From Acidimicrobiales bacterium (GTDB taxonomy: Bacteria; Actinomycetota; Acidimicrobiia; Acidimicrobiales; Aldehydirespiratoraceae), in the NCBI GenBank assembly GCA_033344915.1, contig JAWPML010000001.1:658369-722368 (forward strand): a stretch of DNA of 64,000 nucleotides, in the 5' to 3' direction. The position numbers and the translations under genes were made by a program. The first letter of the stretch is position 1. Each line of letters begins with the position of its first letter. Positions 25,925 to 33,741 of this stretch are shown here, in pieces. The notes under the pieces are model-generated. The model was given only the letters and a program-made list of their open reading frames with translations, ran no database searches and was not told the origin of the DNA.

Positions 25925-27085
25925 ATGAGCAAGGAACGCACTGCCGTCGTCGGGGTCGGACAGACCAAGTACGCCTCCACCCGCGGCGACGTCTCCATGG
26001 CCGGTCTGCTCCGCGAGGCCGCGTACCGCGCCCTCGAGATGGCCGGGATGACGTGGGACGACATCGACGCCGTCGTCATGGGCAAGGCGCCCGACTTCTT
26101 CGAGGGCGTGATGATGCCCGAGATCTACCTGGCCGAAGCGCTGGGGTGCGTCGGCAAGCCGATCATGCGGGTCCACACGGCTGGCTCGGTGGGCGGTTCG
26201 ACGGCCAACGTCGCGGCGTCGATGGTGCAGAGCCGGGTCCACGAGACCGTGCTCACGATCGCCTGGGAGAAGCAGTCGGAATCCAACGCCATGTGGGCGC
26301 TGTCGCTCCCGCAGCCGTTCACGACCTCGGTGAACGCCGGGGCCGGCGGCTACTTCTCGCCGATCATGCGCCGCTACATGGCGATGTCGAACGCGCCGGA
26401 GCTGATCGGCTGCATGGTGGCGTTCAAGGATCGTCAGCACGCGTTGGCGAACCCCTACGCCCATCTCCATCAGCACGATCTCACCTTCGACCAGGTCGTC
26501 GAATCGCCGATGCTGTGGGACCCGATCCGCTACTCGGAGACGTGCCCGTCGTCCGACGGGGCCTGCGCCATGATCCTCACGGACGAGGCCCGCGGCGACG
26601 CCCACGACGGGCCGGTCGCGTGGATCAAGGGCACCGCGATGCGCTCGGAGTCGAACTCGTACGGTGGCCGCAACATGGTGTCGCCCGCGGCGAGCGAGGA
26701 GTGCGCCAACGACGTGTTCGCCCAGGCCGGCATCCACGATCGCCGCAAGGAGATCGACGCGGTCGAGATGTACGTGCCGTTCTCCTGGTACGAGCCAATG
26801 TGGCTCGAGTCGCTCGGGTTCGCCGAGAAGGGCGAGGGCTGGCGCATGGTCGAGGACGGCTCGACCGCCCGCGAGGGCGGCGACCTACCGGTCAACTGCT
26901 CGGGCGGCGTGTTGTCGTCGAACGCGATCGGTGCGTCCGGCATGATCCGCTTCGCCGAAGCCGCGCTGCAGGTCATGGGCCAGGCCGGCGACCGCCAGGT
27001 CGACGGCTGCCGCACCGCGCTCGGCCACGCCTACGGCGGCGGCGCCCAGTACTTCGCCATGTGGATCGTCGCCAGCGACAAGTAG
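25925..27085 (+). CDS. SCP2/Ltp thiolase-like protein, subunit B (module 2)
   Basis: 386 residues, ATG 25925 with GGAGG 8 bases upstream. TAVVGVGQTKYAS start, VHTAGSVGGSTANV with Gly in place of the nucleophile Cys, NCSGGVLSSNAIGASG with the GHP His lost (NA), and ALGHAYGGGAQYFAMWIV at the end: the same substitutions as subunit B of module 1. FSWYEPMWLESLG supplies conserved Tyr/Trp. It closes the module-2 operon, directly followed by a GGGGTCAGACCCC element. Confidence 0.84.
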   Translation: MSKERTAVVGVGQTKYASTRGDVSMAGLLREAAYRALEMAGMTWDDIDAVVMGKAPDFFEGVMMPEIYLAEALGCVGKPIMRVHTAGSVGGSTANVAASMVQSRVHETVLTIAWEKQSESNAMWALSLPQPFTTSVNAGAGGYFSPIMRRYMAMSNAPELIGCMVAFKDRQHALANPYAHLHQHDLTFDQVVESPMLWDPIRYSETCPSSDGACAMILTDEARGDAHDGPVAWIKGTAMRSESNSYGGRNMVSPAASEECANDVFAQAGIHDRRKEIDAVEMYVPFSWYEPMWLESLGFAEKGEGWRMVEDGSTAREGGDLPVNCSGGVLSSNAIGASGMIRFAEAALQVMGQAGDRQVDGCRTALGHAYGGGAQYFAMWIVASDK

Positions 27086-27120
27086 CCATACTTTCTGGGG
27101 TCAGACCCCCGTACTTTCTC
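27086..27120. repeat. 35-bp repeat element, copy 1 (GGGGTCAGACCCC core)
   Basis: Immediately after the thiolase-like stop. The core GGGGTC-A-GACCCC is self-complementary and is flanked by direct copies of TACTTTCT. The reverse complement of these 35 bases recurs at 31797-31831 with one mismatch. It may act as a terminator. Confidence 0.7.
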
Positions 27121-27137
27121 GTGCCGTCCGGTGTTTG

Positions 27138-27158
27138 ATACTGTGTGTCGCACAGTAT
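27138..27158 (+). promoter_or_regulatory. Operator ATACTGTG-N5-CACAGTAT over the PadR start
   Basis: A perfect 8-bp inverted repeat with a 5-base spacer. It covers a TACTGT -10 box (27139-27144) and the first bases of ATG 27157. PadR proteins commonly bind such ATACT/AGTAT palindromes, so autorepression is likely. Confidence 0.65.
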
Positions 27159-27513
27159 GGATGGCGGACGGCTCCAGAGGACCAACGACCCGCTGGCGAG
27201 CGGTGTCATCGACCTGCTCGTTCTGCGCGTCGTCGCCGACGGGGAGACGTACGGCTACGCGATCGCCCAGACGCTCGAGACGCACGGCCTCACGGACGTA
27301 AGCGAGGCGACGGTCTACACCAGCGTGAAGCGGCTCGAGAAGAACGGACTGCTGAAGTCACGTCGGGAGGTCGCCGAGAACGGGAGGGCGCGGCGCTACT
27401 ACGCGTTGACGACTCGTGGCCGCCGGGAGATCTCGTCGCGGTTGGCCACCTGGGACGCGTTGGCCAAGGTCGTGACGTCTGTGTTCGCGGCGGGCGATGG
27501 TGGCGACCCGTGA
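27157..27513 (+). CDS. PadR family transcriptional regulator
   Basis: 118 residues from ATG 27157; GTG 27145 is an alternative lying within the operator. 'DPLASGVIDLLVLRVVADGETYGYAIAQTLE' is the PadR N-terminus, with winged helix ATVYTSVKRLEKNGLLKSRREVAENGRARRYYALTTRGR and a short C-terminal helix. PadR repressors respond to phenolics, drugs or envelope stress. Its stop overlaps the GTG of the HAAS-type membrane protein, the common PadR partner arrangement. The operator over its own start indicates autoregulation of the pair. Confidence 0.9.
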   Translation: MDGGRLQRTNDPLASGVIDLLVLRVVADGETYGYAIAQTLETHGLTDVSEATVYTSVKRLEKNGLLKSRREVAENGRARRYYALTTRGRREISSRLATWDALAKVVTSVFAAGDGGDP

Positions 27514-28655
27514 GCCGGTGGTCCCGAAAGCGGGCCGCGTCGGCCGGGCTGAACGATGCGGAGGCGCGCTACCTCGAAGACCTCGTGCCGTATCTGTGGT
27601 GGGTCCCGAAGCGGCCGCGACGTCAGATCGTCGCTGAGTTCGTCGAGGTGCTGTCGAGTCGCCCGGCGTCGGGCTCGCTGACCGATCTCGTCGCGGCGCT
27701 CGGTCGGCCCGAGGATGTGGCCGCGCGCCTGCGTCGGGAGGCGGGGTTCGGGAGACCGACCCCCTTGTGGCGCCGCTGGTGGTTGCAGTCGCACGCCTTC
27801 CACGCCGTGCAGGCCGCCGCGGTCATCGCGCTCGTCGTCGGGGTGATCTCGTGGCGGAGCTACTACGGCGCGACCCCGGAGTTCCACAATAGCTGCGGCG
27901 GGATCGCCGCTCCGGAGTACGAGACGCTCCAGGCCGCGGGAGAGACCGAGTACCGGACGACATGGCGGGAGCGGCAACGCTACGGGCTGCTGCTGTGTCC
28001 GTTCACCGATACGTCCGGGGTGACGATCGAGCGTGTCTTCGTCGACGTGCCGCCGGGGCTCTCGCTCCAGCCGGTCGGCTGGGAGCTCAACGTCGAGCGG
28101 CTCTCCAACACCTGGGTCGGGGACGCGTCGGCCAACCATCCTTGGCGGCCCGAGGACGTGCCCTGGCTGGGCGATGTCGTCGTTTGGTTCGAGACGGCGT
28201 ACTGCAGTTTCAGTGGGAGCCTCTGGTTCGACACTGTCGACATCGAGTACCGGTACCGGGGGCGCACCCGCGTTGCGAACGTTCCGTTGGGCTACCTGAT
28301 GTCGGTCGACTCGGCGGGCGCATGCACGGAGGAACGACGCGCTCTCGACGACGAAGGACGGGCAGCGTGGAAAGCAGCGGTCGAACCGTCGGTGCCTCGG
28401 AGCAGCTTCGACGGCATCGGGGAACTGGGGCTGTCGCCGGAATCGGTCAGCCGTGACCTGTGTCGGTACCTGACCGGCGTGGTGCCGCCGTCAGACCATT
28501 ACAGCGAGTTCGAGCCGCTGGAGGCGCGGGCCGTGTTCCAGCTCGACGATCGTGACCTCGCGGAGACGCTGATCGACGGTGCGGTGCTGGGAATCTGCCC
28601 AGAGTTCGCGGACCGCCGCGAGGAACTCGTCGCGTTGCTGTCACGCTCGAACTAG
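27510..28655 (+). CDS. HAAS-domain membrane protein, PadR partner
   Basis: 381 residues, GTG 27510 overlapping the PadR stop (GTGA). Residues about 15-85 form a helical HAAS/DUF1700-like domain (YLEDLVPYLWWVPKRPRRQIVAEFVEVL, LVAALGRPEDVAARLRREAGFG). One membrane helix at about 103-119 (AVQAAAVIALVVGVISW) and an extracytoplasmic region of about 260 residues with several Cys follow. HAAS domains are thought to sense and work with PadR regulators. The outer domain is unknown to me. It converges with the lipoprotein gene, sharing 4 bases at the stops. Confidence 0.78.
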   Translation: MSRWSRKRAASAGLNDAEARYLEDLVPYLWWVPKRPRRQIVAEFVEVLSSRPASGSLTDLVAALGRPEDVAARLRREAGFGRPTPLWRRWWLQSHAFHAVQAAAVIALVVGVISWRSYYGATPEFHNSCGGIAAPEYETLQAAGETEYRTTWRERQRYGLLLCPFTDTSGVTIERVFVDVPPGLSLQPVGWELNVERLSNTWVGDASANHPWRPEDVPWLGDVVVWFETAYCSFSGSLWFDTVDIEYRYRGRTRVANVPLGYLMSVDSAGACTEERRALDDEGRAAWKAAVEPSVPRSSFDGIGELGLSPESVSRDLCRYLTGVVPPSDHYSEFEPLEARAVFQLDDRDLAETLIDGAVLGICPEFADRREELVALLSRSN

Positions 28656-29053
28656 GCGAAGCGGTTCACGGTGAGCAGGCGGCAATCGGTGACACGCTCG
28701 CCGGACTCGACCCACCAGGCCGGGTCGGGCTCGGCGACCTCGTCGACCCGCAGGGCCCGGATCCAGTGGGCCCGCTGGGCGAGCCGGGTGTCACCGTCGT
28801 AGAAGCCGATCGTCAGCTCGTAGGTCTGCACGGCCGGCGTGTTGTTGGTGACCGTCACATCGGCGTGCCACCGGCCGAGTTCGTCGCGATGGCAGCCGTC
28901 GAGGACGACGTCGCTCTGGGGCGGATGCTCGACGTCCATCGTGCGGGTGCCGACGCCGTCGACCTCCTCGTACTTGCAGGCGCTGAGCAGGAGAAGAGCG
29001 CCGATCGCGAGGGCGCCGGTGCGAAGGAGGGGGGATCGGTGGGGGAGTCTCAT
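28652..29053 (-). CDS. Small lipoprotein, FxLYD-like domain
   Basis: 133 residues. The signal peptide LLRTGALAIGALLLLSAC carries a lipobox with Cys26. The mature part (GRWHADVTVTNNTPAVQTYELTIGFYDGDTRLAQRAHWIRAL) looks like the beta-sandwich FxLYD fold seen in many exported actinobacterial proteins of unknown role. Two further Cys may form a disulfide. It is transcribed alone, 42 bases downstream of the SDR start side of the next reverse gene. Confidence 0.75.
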   Translation of the reverse strand: MRLPHRSPLLRTGALAIGALLLLSACKYEEVDGVGTRTMDVEHPPQSDVVLDGCHRDELGRWHADVTVTNNTPAVQTYELTIGFYDGDTRLAQRAHWIRALRVDEVAEPDPAWWVESGERVTDCRLLTVNRFA

Positions 29054-29095
29054 GTCCCCTCTATCGAGACCGGCCGCCCGCGCGGTTCACGGATC

Positions 29096-29890
29096 TCAGG
29101 AGAACGGCGCGCCCGGCTCGACCTTGCCGGCGGTGAACGCCCCGTCGACGACGAGATCCGTCCCCGAGACGTAGGAACTCTCGGCGCTCGCCAGCCAGAC
29201 GATCGCGTTTGCGTAGTCGACCAGTTCACCCCGGCGGTTGAACGGCGGGATCGGGCGGTCGGGAAGGCGCTCGGTGCGGTCCTTCAGCCGTTCGATGGCC
29301 TCGGCGACGAACGGCGCGGACATCTCGCTGCTCCCACCTCCGGGGCAGACCGTGTTGACCCGGATGCCCTCGCGGCCGAGCTCGACGGCGGCGGCCTTGC
29401 TCAGCCCCCGCAGCCCCCACTTGCTCGAGGTGTAGGCCGCCACGCCGTTCGAACCCTCGATCGCGTCGATGGACGCCACGTTGACGATCGACCCGCCACC
29501 GAGCCGCTTCATGGGGTCGATCACGGCCTGGATGCCGAGGTACGGGCCGACCTGGTTGACGGCGACGATGCGCATCAGCACCGCGGGATCCATCTCGGCG
29601 ATCGAACCGACGTCGAGGATCGCGGCGTTGTTGACCAGCACGCCCGGGTCGCCGAACCGTTCGATGGTGGCCCGCACCGCCGCCGCCCAATCGCCGGGCT
29701 CGGTCACATCCAGGTGCTGGTACGCCGCGTGGTCGCCGAGGTCGGCGGCGACCGCCCGGCCCTGCTCGTCCAGCACGTCGGCGAGGAGAACCCGGGCGCC
29801 TTCTTCCACGAACCGGCGCGCCGTGGCCTCGCCGGTACCGCGGGCGGCGCCCGTGATGATTGCCGTCGTTCCGTCCAGGCGTTGCGTCAT
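29096..29890 (-). CDS. Short-chain dehydrogenase/reductase (classical)
   Basis: 264 residues. TGAARGTG (cofactor), DVLDEQG after the second strand (Asp favours NAD), LVNNAAI, Ser139-type VASID, Y-T-S-S-K motif in AAYTSSKWGLRGL and PGGGSSEM. All active residues of classical SDRs are present. The pattern is like 3-alpha/20-beta-hydroxysteroid dehydrogenases, but the substrate is not fixed by these motifs. It diverges from the GNAT gene with 52 bases between starts. Confidence 0.88.
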   Translation of the reverse strand: MTQRLDGTTAIITGAARGTGEATARRFVEEGARVLLADVLDEQGRAVAADLGDHAAYQHLDVTEPGDWAAAVRATIERFGDPGVLVNNAAILDVGSIAEMDPAVLMRIVAVNQVGPYLGIQAVIDPMKRLGGGSIVNVASIDAIEGSNGVAAYTSSKWGLRGLSKAAAVELGREGIRVNTVCPGGGSSEMSAPFVAEAIERLKDRTERLPDRPIPPFNRRGELVDYANAIVWLASAESSYVSGTDLVVDGAFTAGKVEPGAPFS

Positions 29891-29942
29891 GTCCGGACGT
29901 TAATCGCGCCGCGGAGCGCCGCCCGTGGGGCACGATGTCGGC

Positions 29943-30434
29943 ATGCCGATCACCGTGCGCCGGATCCAGGCCGACGATGTGGACCTCCTGCGGCGAGTCC
30001 GGCTCGCGGCTCTGGCTGACACGCCCTCGGCGTTCGCGAAGTCGTACGACGAGGAGTCCGGGTACCCCGACGAGTTCTGGGCGGAGCGGGCCCGGTCCAA
30101 CGCGTCGGGCGCCGCGCACACGACGTTCTTCGCGTTCGACGGCGAGGCGTGCGTCGGCCTGGTCGGCGGTCATGCGGCGGTCGACGGCGACCATGTCGAC
30201 CTCGTGTCGATGTGGACCGACCCGGCGGCGCGGGGCACGGGCGTCGGCGCGGCACTGGTCGTGGCCGTCCTCGACTGGGCGGACGGCCGGGCCGTCGAGC
30301 TGTGGGTGACCCGCGGGAACGACGCCGCCCTCCGGCTCTACGAGCGCTGTGGCTTCGCCGAGACGGGTGATCACCAGCCGCTGCCGTCGGACCCGTGCAA
30401 GGACGAGATCAGGATGCGTCACATCGGCGGATAG
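29943..30434 (+). CDS. GNAT family N-acetyltransferase
   Basis: 163 residues. ITVRRIQADDVDLLRRVRLAALADTPSAFA is a common GNAT start. The acetyl-CoA loop is VSMWTDPAARGTGVGAALVVAVLDWA, followed by ELWVTRGNDAALRLYERCGFAETG. Start ATG 29943 has CACGAT 6 bases upstream (near match to the leaderless box). The acceptor, probably an amino group of a small molecule or protein terminus, is unknown. Confidence 0.88.
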   Translation: MPITVRRIQADDVDLLRRVRLAALADTPSAFAKSYDEESGYPDEFWAERARSNASGAAHTTFFAFDGEACVGLVGGHAAVDGDHVDLVSMWTDPAARGTGVGAALVVAVLDWADGRAVELWVTRGNDAALRLYERCGFAETGDHQPLPSDPCKDEIRMRHIGG

Positions 30435-30447
30435 GCGACACCCCGCC

Positions 30448-30453
30448 TAGGTT
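30448..30453 (+). promoter_or_regulatory. -10 box TAGGTT, leaderless start of the acyl-CoA dehydrogenase
   Basis: TAGGTT, 6 bases, then GTG 30460; no ribosome-binding site is seen. Confidence 0.55.
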
Positions 30454-30459
30454 CGCGTC

Positions 30460-31785
30460 GTGGACTTCACGATTCCCGACGACATCGCCCAGCTGCTCGA
30501 CGACCTCGATCAGTTCATCGAGGACGAGATCAAGCCGCTCGAACGCGAGAACGACAACATCCGGTTCTTCGATCATCGGCGCGAGAACGCACGCACCGAC
30601 TGGGAGCGCAACGGCTGGCCCAACGAGGAGTGGGAGGACCTCCTGCGGGAGATGCGCCGTCGGGCCGACGCGGCCGGGTTCCTCCGCTACCACCTGCCGG
30701 CGCGCTTCGGCGGGTCCGACGGCTCGAATCTCGCCATGGCGATCGTGCGGGAGCATCTCGCGGCCAAGGGGCTCGGGCTGCACAACGATCTCCAGAACGA
30801 GAGTTCGGTCGTCGGCAACTTCCCGACGGTCCTCATGATGGAGCTGTACGGCACCGAGGAACAGCAGGCCGAGTGGATCCCGGCGATGCTCGAGGGGCGG
30901 GCCGGGATCGGCTTCGGACTCACCGAGCCGCTCCACGGGTCCGACGCCACGTGGATGGAGACGACCGCCTATCGCGACGGCGACGAGTGGGTCATCAGCG
31001 GCGCCAAGCGGTGGAACACCGGCCTGCACAAGGCCACCCACGACTTCATCTTCGCCCGCACGTCCGGCAAGGACGGCGACGCCGACGGGATCAGCTGCTT
31101 CATCGTCCCGACCGATACGCCGGGGTTCAACGTGGAGTTCATGTGGTGGACGTTCAACATGCCGACCGACCACGCGGAGATCACGCTGACCGACGTGCGC
31201 GTGCCCGACTCGAGTCGCCTCGGCGCCGAGGGTCGGGGCCTCGCGGTGGCCCAGACGTTCGTCCACGAGAACCGGATCCGCCAGGCCGCGTCGTCGCTCG
31301 GCGCGGCCCAGTACTGCATCGACGAGAGCGTGAAGTACAGCCGCGAGCGGGCGCCGTTCGGCAAGCCGTTGAGCCAGAATCAGGCGATCCAGTGGCCGCT
31401 CGCCGAGATGCACACGGACGCCGAGATGATCCGCCAGCTCATCCGCAAGACGGCGTGGGACATGGATCAGGGCACGGACCCGCTGTTCATCAGCGACAAG
31501 GTCGCGATGTGCAACTATCGGGCCAATCGGCTCGTGTGCGATGCCGCTGACCAGGCGATTCAGACCCACGGCGGGATCGGTTACAGCCGGCACATGCCGT
31601 TCGAACACATCTATCGGCACCACCGGCGCTACCGGATCACGGAGGGCGCCGAGGAGATCCAGATCCGCCGCGTCGCCCAGTTCCTGTTCGGCTTCTCCGG
31701 TCCCCGCAAGACCTCGCTCGGCCCCAGCTTCGCCAGTCGCTTCAACTCGGTGCAGAAGGGCGCCCCGGCCTCCTGGCTCGACTGA
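30460..31785 (+). CDS. Acyl-CoA dehydrogenase
   Basis: 441 residues, GTG start. N-terminal helices with VVGNFPTVLMMELYGTEEQQAEWIPAMLEG, flavin loop IGFGLTEPLHGSDATWMETTA, the beta domain GAKRWNTGLHKATHDFIFARTSG, and the C-terminal segment AIQTHGGIGYSRHMPFEHIYRHHRRYRITEGAEEIQIRRVAQFLFG, where THGG and TEGAEEIQ are the usual FAD/catalytic signatures. It oxidises an acyl-CoA at C2-C3. Longer at the N-terminus than typical (about 40 extra residues). It is monocistronic and ends beside the repeat copy 2. Confidence 0.9.
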   Translation: MDFTIPDDIAQLLDDLDQFIEDEIKPLERENDNIRFFDHRRENARTDWERNGWPNEEWEDLLREMRRRADAAGFLRYHLPARFGGSDGSNLAMAIVREHLAAKGLGLHNDLQNESSVVGNFPTVLMMELYGTEEQQAEWIPAMLEGRAGIGFGLTEPLHGSDATWMETTAYRDGDEWVISGAKRWNTGLHKATHDFIFARTSGKDGDADGISCFIVPTDTPGFNVEFMWWTFNMPTDHAEITLTDVRVPDSSRLGAEGRGLAVAQTFVHENRIRQAASSLGAAQYCIDESVKYSRERAPFGKPLSQNQAIQWPLAEMHTDAEMIRQLIRKTAWDMDQGTDPLFISDKVAMCNYRANRLVCDAADQAIQTHGGIGYSRHMPFEHIYRHHRRYRITEGAEEIQIRRVAQFLFGFSGPRKTSLGPSFASRFNSVQKGAPASWLD

Positions 31786-31796
31786 GGTGCTGCACC

Positions 31797-31831
31797 GAGA
31801 AAGTACTGGGGTCTGACCCCAGAAAGTATGG
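31797..31831. repeat. 35-bp repeat element, copy 2 (inverted relative to copy 1)
   Basis: Reverse complement of 27086-27120 with one mismatch. It lies between the convergent acyl-CoA dehydrogenase and VWA genes, 11 bases after one stop and 3 bases before the other, so it can serve as a shared terminator. Confidence 0.7.
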
Positions 31832-31834
31832 GGG

Positions 31835-32812
31835 TCAGGGGAGGCGTTGGAACCAGAGGAGGCTGAAGGTGGCGGTGAGGAGGGCGGCGGCGAGGGCGAC
31901 GGCCATGAACTGTTCGTGGAGGTCCTCGCGGATGGGTTCCTCGCCGAGGGCGGTGCCGATGTCGCGGTAGACCTCGGCGAGGTCGGTGAACGAGTCGGTC
32001 GAGAAGAACTCGCCGCCGGTCGCCAGGGCGACGGTCTCCATCGTCACCTCGTCGACGGGCACCGGCTGGATGAGCGTGGTGCCGGGATTGTCGGGGTCCT
32101 CGATCTCGACCTCGCCGAACGGCGTGCCGAGCGCGACGGTCGTGATCTGCACGTCGGCGGCGACCGCTTCGGCGATCGCCTCGTCGACCAGACGGCCGAC
32201 GGTGCGTTCGCCGTCGCTCAGGAGCACGACGACGGATGTCGGCTCGCCGGCGTCGTCGAGGATCGGCCGCCCGGTGTCCAGCAGCACCTGGACCGACGCC
32301 GCGATCGCGTCGCCCGTCGCGGTGAACGGTCCCAGCTCCAGTGCCTCGACCGCGCCGGCCACCGCGGCGCGGTTCGAGGTGGGCGCGACCTGGACGACGG
32401 GGAACTCGTCGAAGGAGATGAGCCCGACGTCGACCGAGTCGGGCACATCGGTGAGGAAGTCGAGCGCGGCCTGCTTCGCCGCGTCGAGTCGTGTCGGCTG
32501 CACGTCGTTCGCCTCCATCGAGAACGAGGTGTCGATGGTGAGGATGATCGTCGCCCGGAACGGGATCACCTCGCGGTGTGGACCGGCGAAGGCGGCGGTC
32601 ATCATCCCGATCGAGACGAGGAACAGCACGGCGACGAGGTGACGCCGCCACCCCGGCCGTTTCGGCGCGACCGTGTCGAGGAGGCTGGTGTCCGAGAATC
32701 TCAGCGCGTAACGGCCCCGCCGGCGCTGCACGAGGACGTAGGCGAGCAGCAGGACGGCGACGCCGAGCAGGAGCCAGAGGCGGACCGGGTGGTCGAAGTC
32801 GATGTCCGGCAT
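31835..32812 (-). CDS. VWA-domain membrane protein (BatA-like)
   Basis: 325 residues. Two N-terminal membrane segments (about 9-27 and 58-76), then a von Willebrand A domain with the MIDAS motif D94-T-S96-F-S98, TGDAIAAS and VVLLSDGER, and a C-terminal membrane helix (MAVALAAALLTATFSLLWF). This is the Bat/BatA layout of proteins working with MoxR ATPases, in aerotolerance, metal insertion or envelope stress. Third gene of the moxR-DUF58-VWA operon with 1-4 base overlaps. The partner substrate is unknown. Confidence 0.9.
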   Translation of the reverse strand: MPDIDFDHPVRLWLLLGVAVLLLAYVLVQRRRGRYALRFSDTSLLDTVAPKRPGWRRHLVAVLFLVSIGMMTAAFAGPHREVIPFRATIILTIDTSFSMEANDVQPTRLDAAKQAALDFLTDVPDSVDVGLISFDEFPVVQVAPTSNRAAVAGAVEALELGPFTATGDAIAASVQVLLDTGRPILDDAGEPTSVVVLLSDGERTVGRLVDEAIAEAVAADVQITTVALGTPFGEVEIEDPDNPGTTLIQPVPVDEVTMETVALATGGEFFSTDSFTDLAEVYRDIGTALGEEPIREDLHEQFMAVALAAALLTATFSLLWFQRLP

Positions 32813-33741
32813 CAGTGCACCAGCGTCGTGGCGGCCCGGCTCCGCCGGCGCCGCTGGTCGACGAACCGGGCCAGGTCGATCACCCAGTCGCGGTCGGTAC
32901 GGAGGACGAGATGGTCGGCGCGGGCGGCGCGCACGTCGCGGGCGTGGTCGGCGAGTCGCTGGCGGCCGGCTTCGGCGAAGCGATCCCGCACCTTCGCCTT
33001 GCGGGTGTCGACTTCGACGACCCGGCCGGTGGTGCGGTCACGCAGCTCGACGAGGCCGACGTTCGGGAGCTCGAGCTCGCGGGGATCGACCACCTCGATG
33101 ACGAGGGTCTCGTGGCGCAGGGTCACGGCGCGCAGCGGATCGGCCCACCCGGGGCGGAGCAGGTCCGAGATCACGACGGCGAGTCCACCCCGCCGAGCCG
33201 GACTCGCCAGCCGGTGCAGGCCGGCCGCGAGGGTGCTGGTGCCCGCCTGGGGCTCCGACGTCGCGAGCCGGTGCAGGACCGCCATCATGTGGCGACGACC
33301 GGACCCGGGCCGGATGTCGTGCAGCCGGGCACCATCGTGGACGATGGCGCCGAGCCGGTTGCCGAGCCGGTCGGTCAACAGGCCGATCGCGGCGACGGCG
33401 GCGATGGCGAGCTCGGCCTTCGTGTGGCGGATCGTGCCGAAGTCGAGGCTCGGCGCGAGGTCGACGAGCACGGTGGTCTCCAGCTCCCGGTCCGCGATCG
33501 ACTCGCGCACGTGGGGATCGCGCATGCGGGCCGTCACGTTCCAGTCCATGCGCCGCACGTCGTCGCCGGGGGAGTAGGCCCGCGCTTCGCCGGGCTCGCT
33601 CCCGAGGCCGGGGACCAGGCCCCGATAATCGCCCTGGAGCAGGCCGTCGAGGCGCCGGGTGACGTCGAGTTCGAGGCGGCGCAGGACCTCGCGGGTACGG
33701 GCCGGATCGTCGTCCGCGCGGAGGGAGAGGGCCGGGTTCAC
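32812..33741 (-). CDS. DUF58 domain protein of the MoxR operon
   Basis: 309 residues, GTG start overlapping the moxR stop. The DUF58 hallmark is AYSPGDDVRRMDWNVTARMRDPHVRES, followed by a VWA-like fold with LVDLAPSLDFGT (partial MIDAS) and LAVVISDLLRPG. No membrane segments. DUF58 proteins pair with MoxR AAA+ ATPases as part of a chaperone-like system for assembling enzymes or envelope components. It is located in the middle of the operon. Confidence 0.9.
   Translation of the reverse strand: MNPALSLRADDDPARTREVLRRLELDVTRRLDGLLQGDYRGLVPGLGSEPGEARAYSPGDDVRRMDWNVTARMRDPHVRESIADRELETTVLVDLAPSLDFGTIRHTKAELAIAAVAAIGLLTDRLGNRLGAIVHDGARLHDIRPGSGRRHMMAVLHRLATSEPQAGTSTLAAGLHRLASPARRGGLAVVISDLLRPGWADPLRAVTLRHETLVIEVVDPRELELPNVGLVELRDRTTGRVVEVDTRKAKVRDRFAEAGRQRLADHARDVRAARADHLVLRTDRDWVIDLARFVDQRRRRSRAATTLVH

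Noticed and set aside
27086-31831. Composite transposon bounded by the inverted 35-bp repeats
   Set aside because: No transposase or target duplication is seen, the enclosed genes are ordinary, and similar cores occur at other gene ends.
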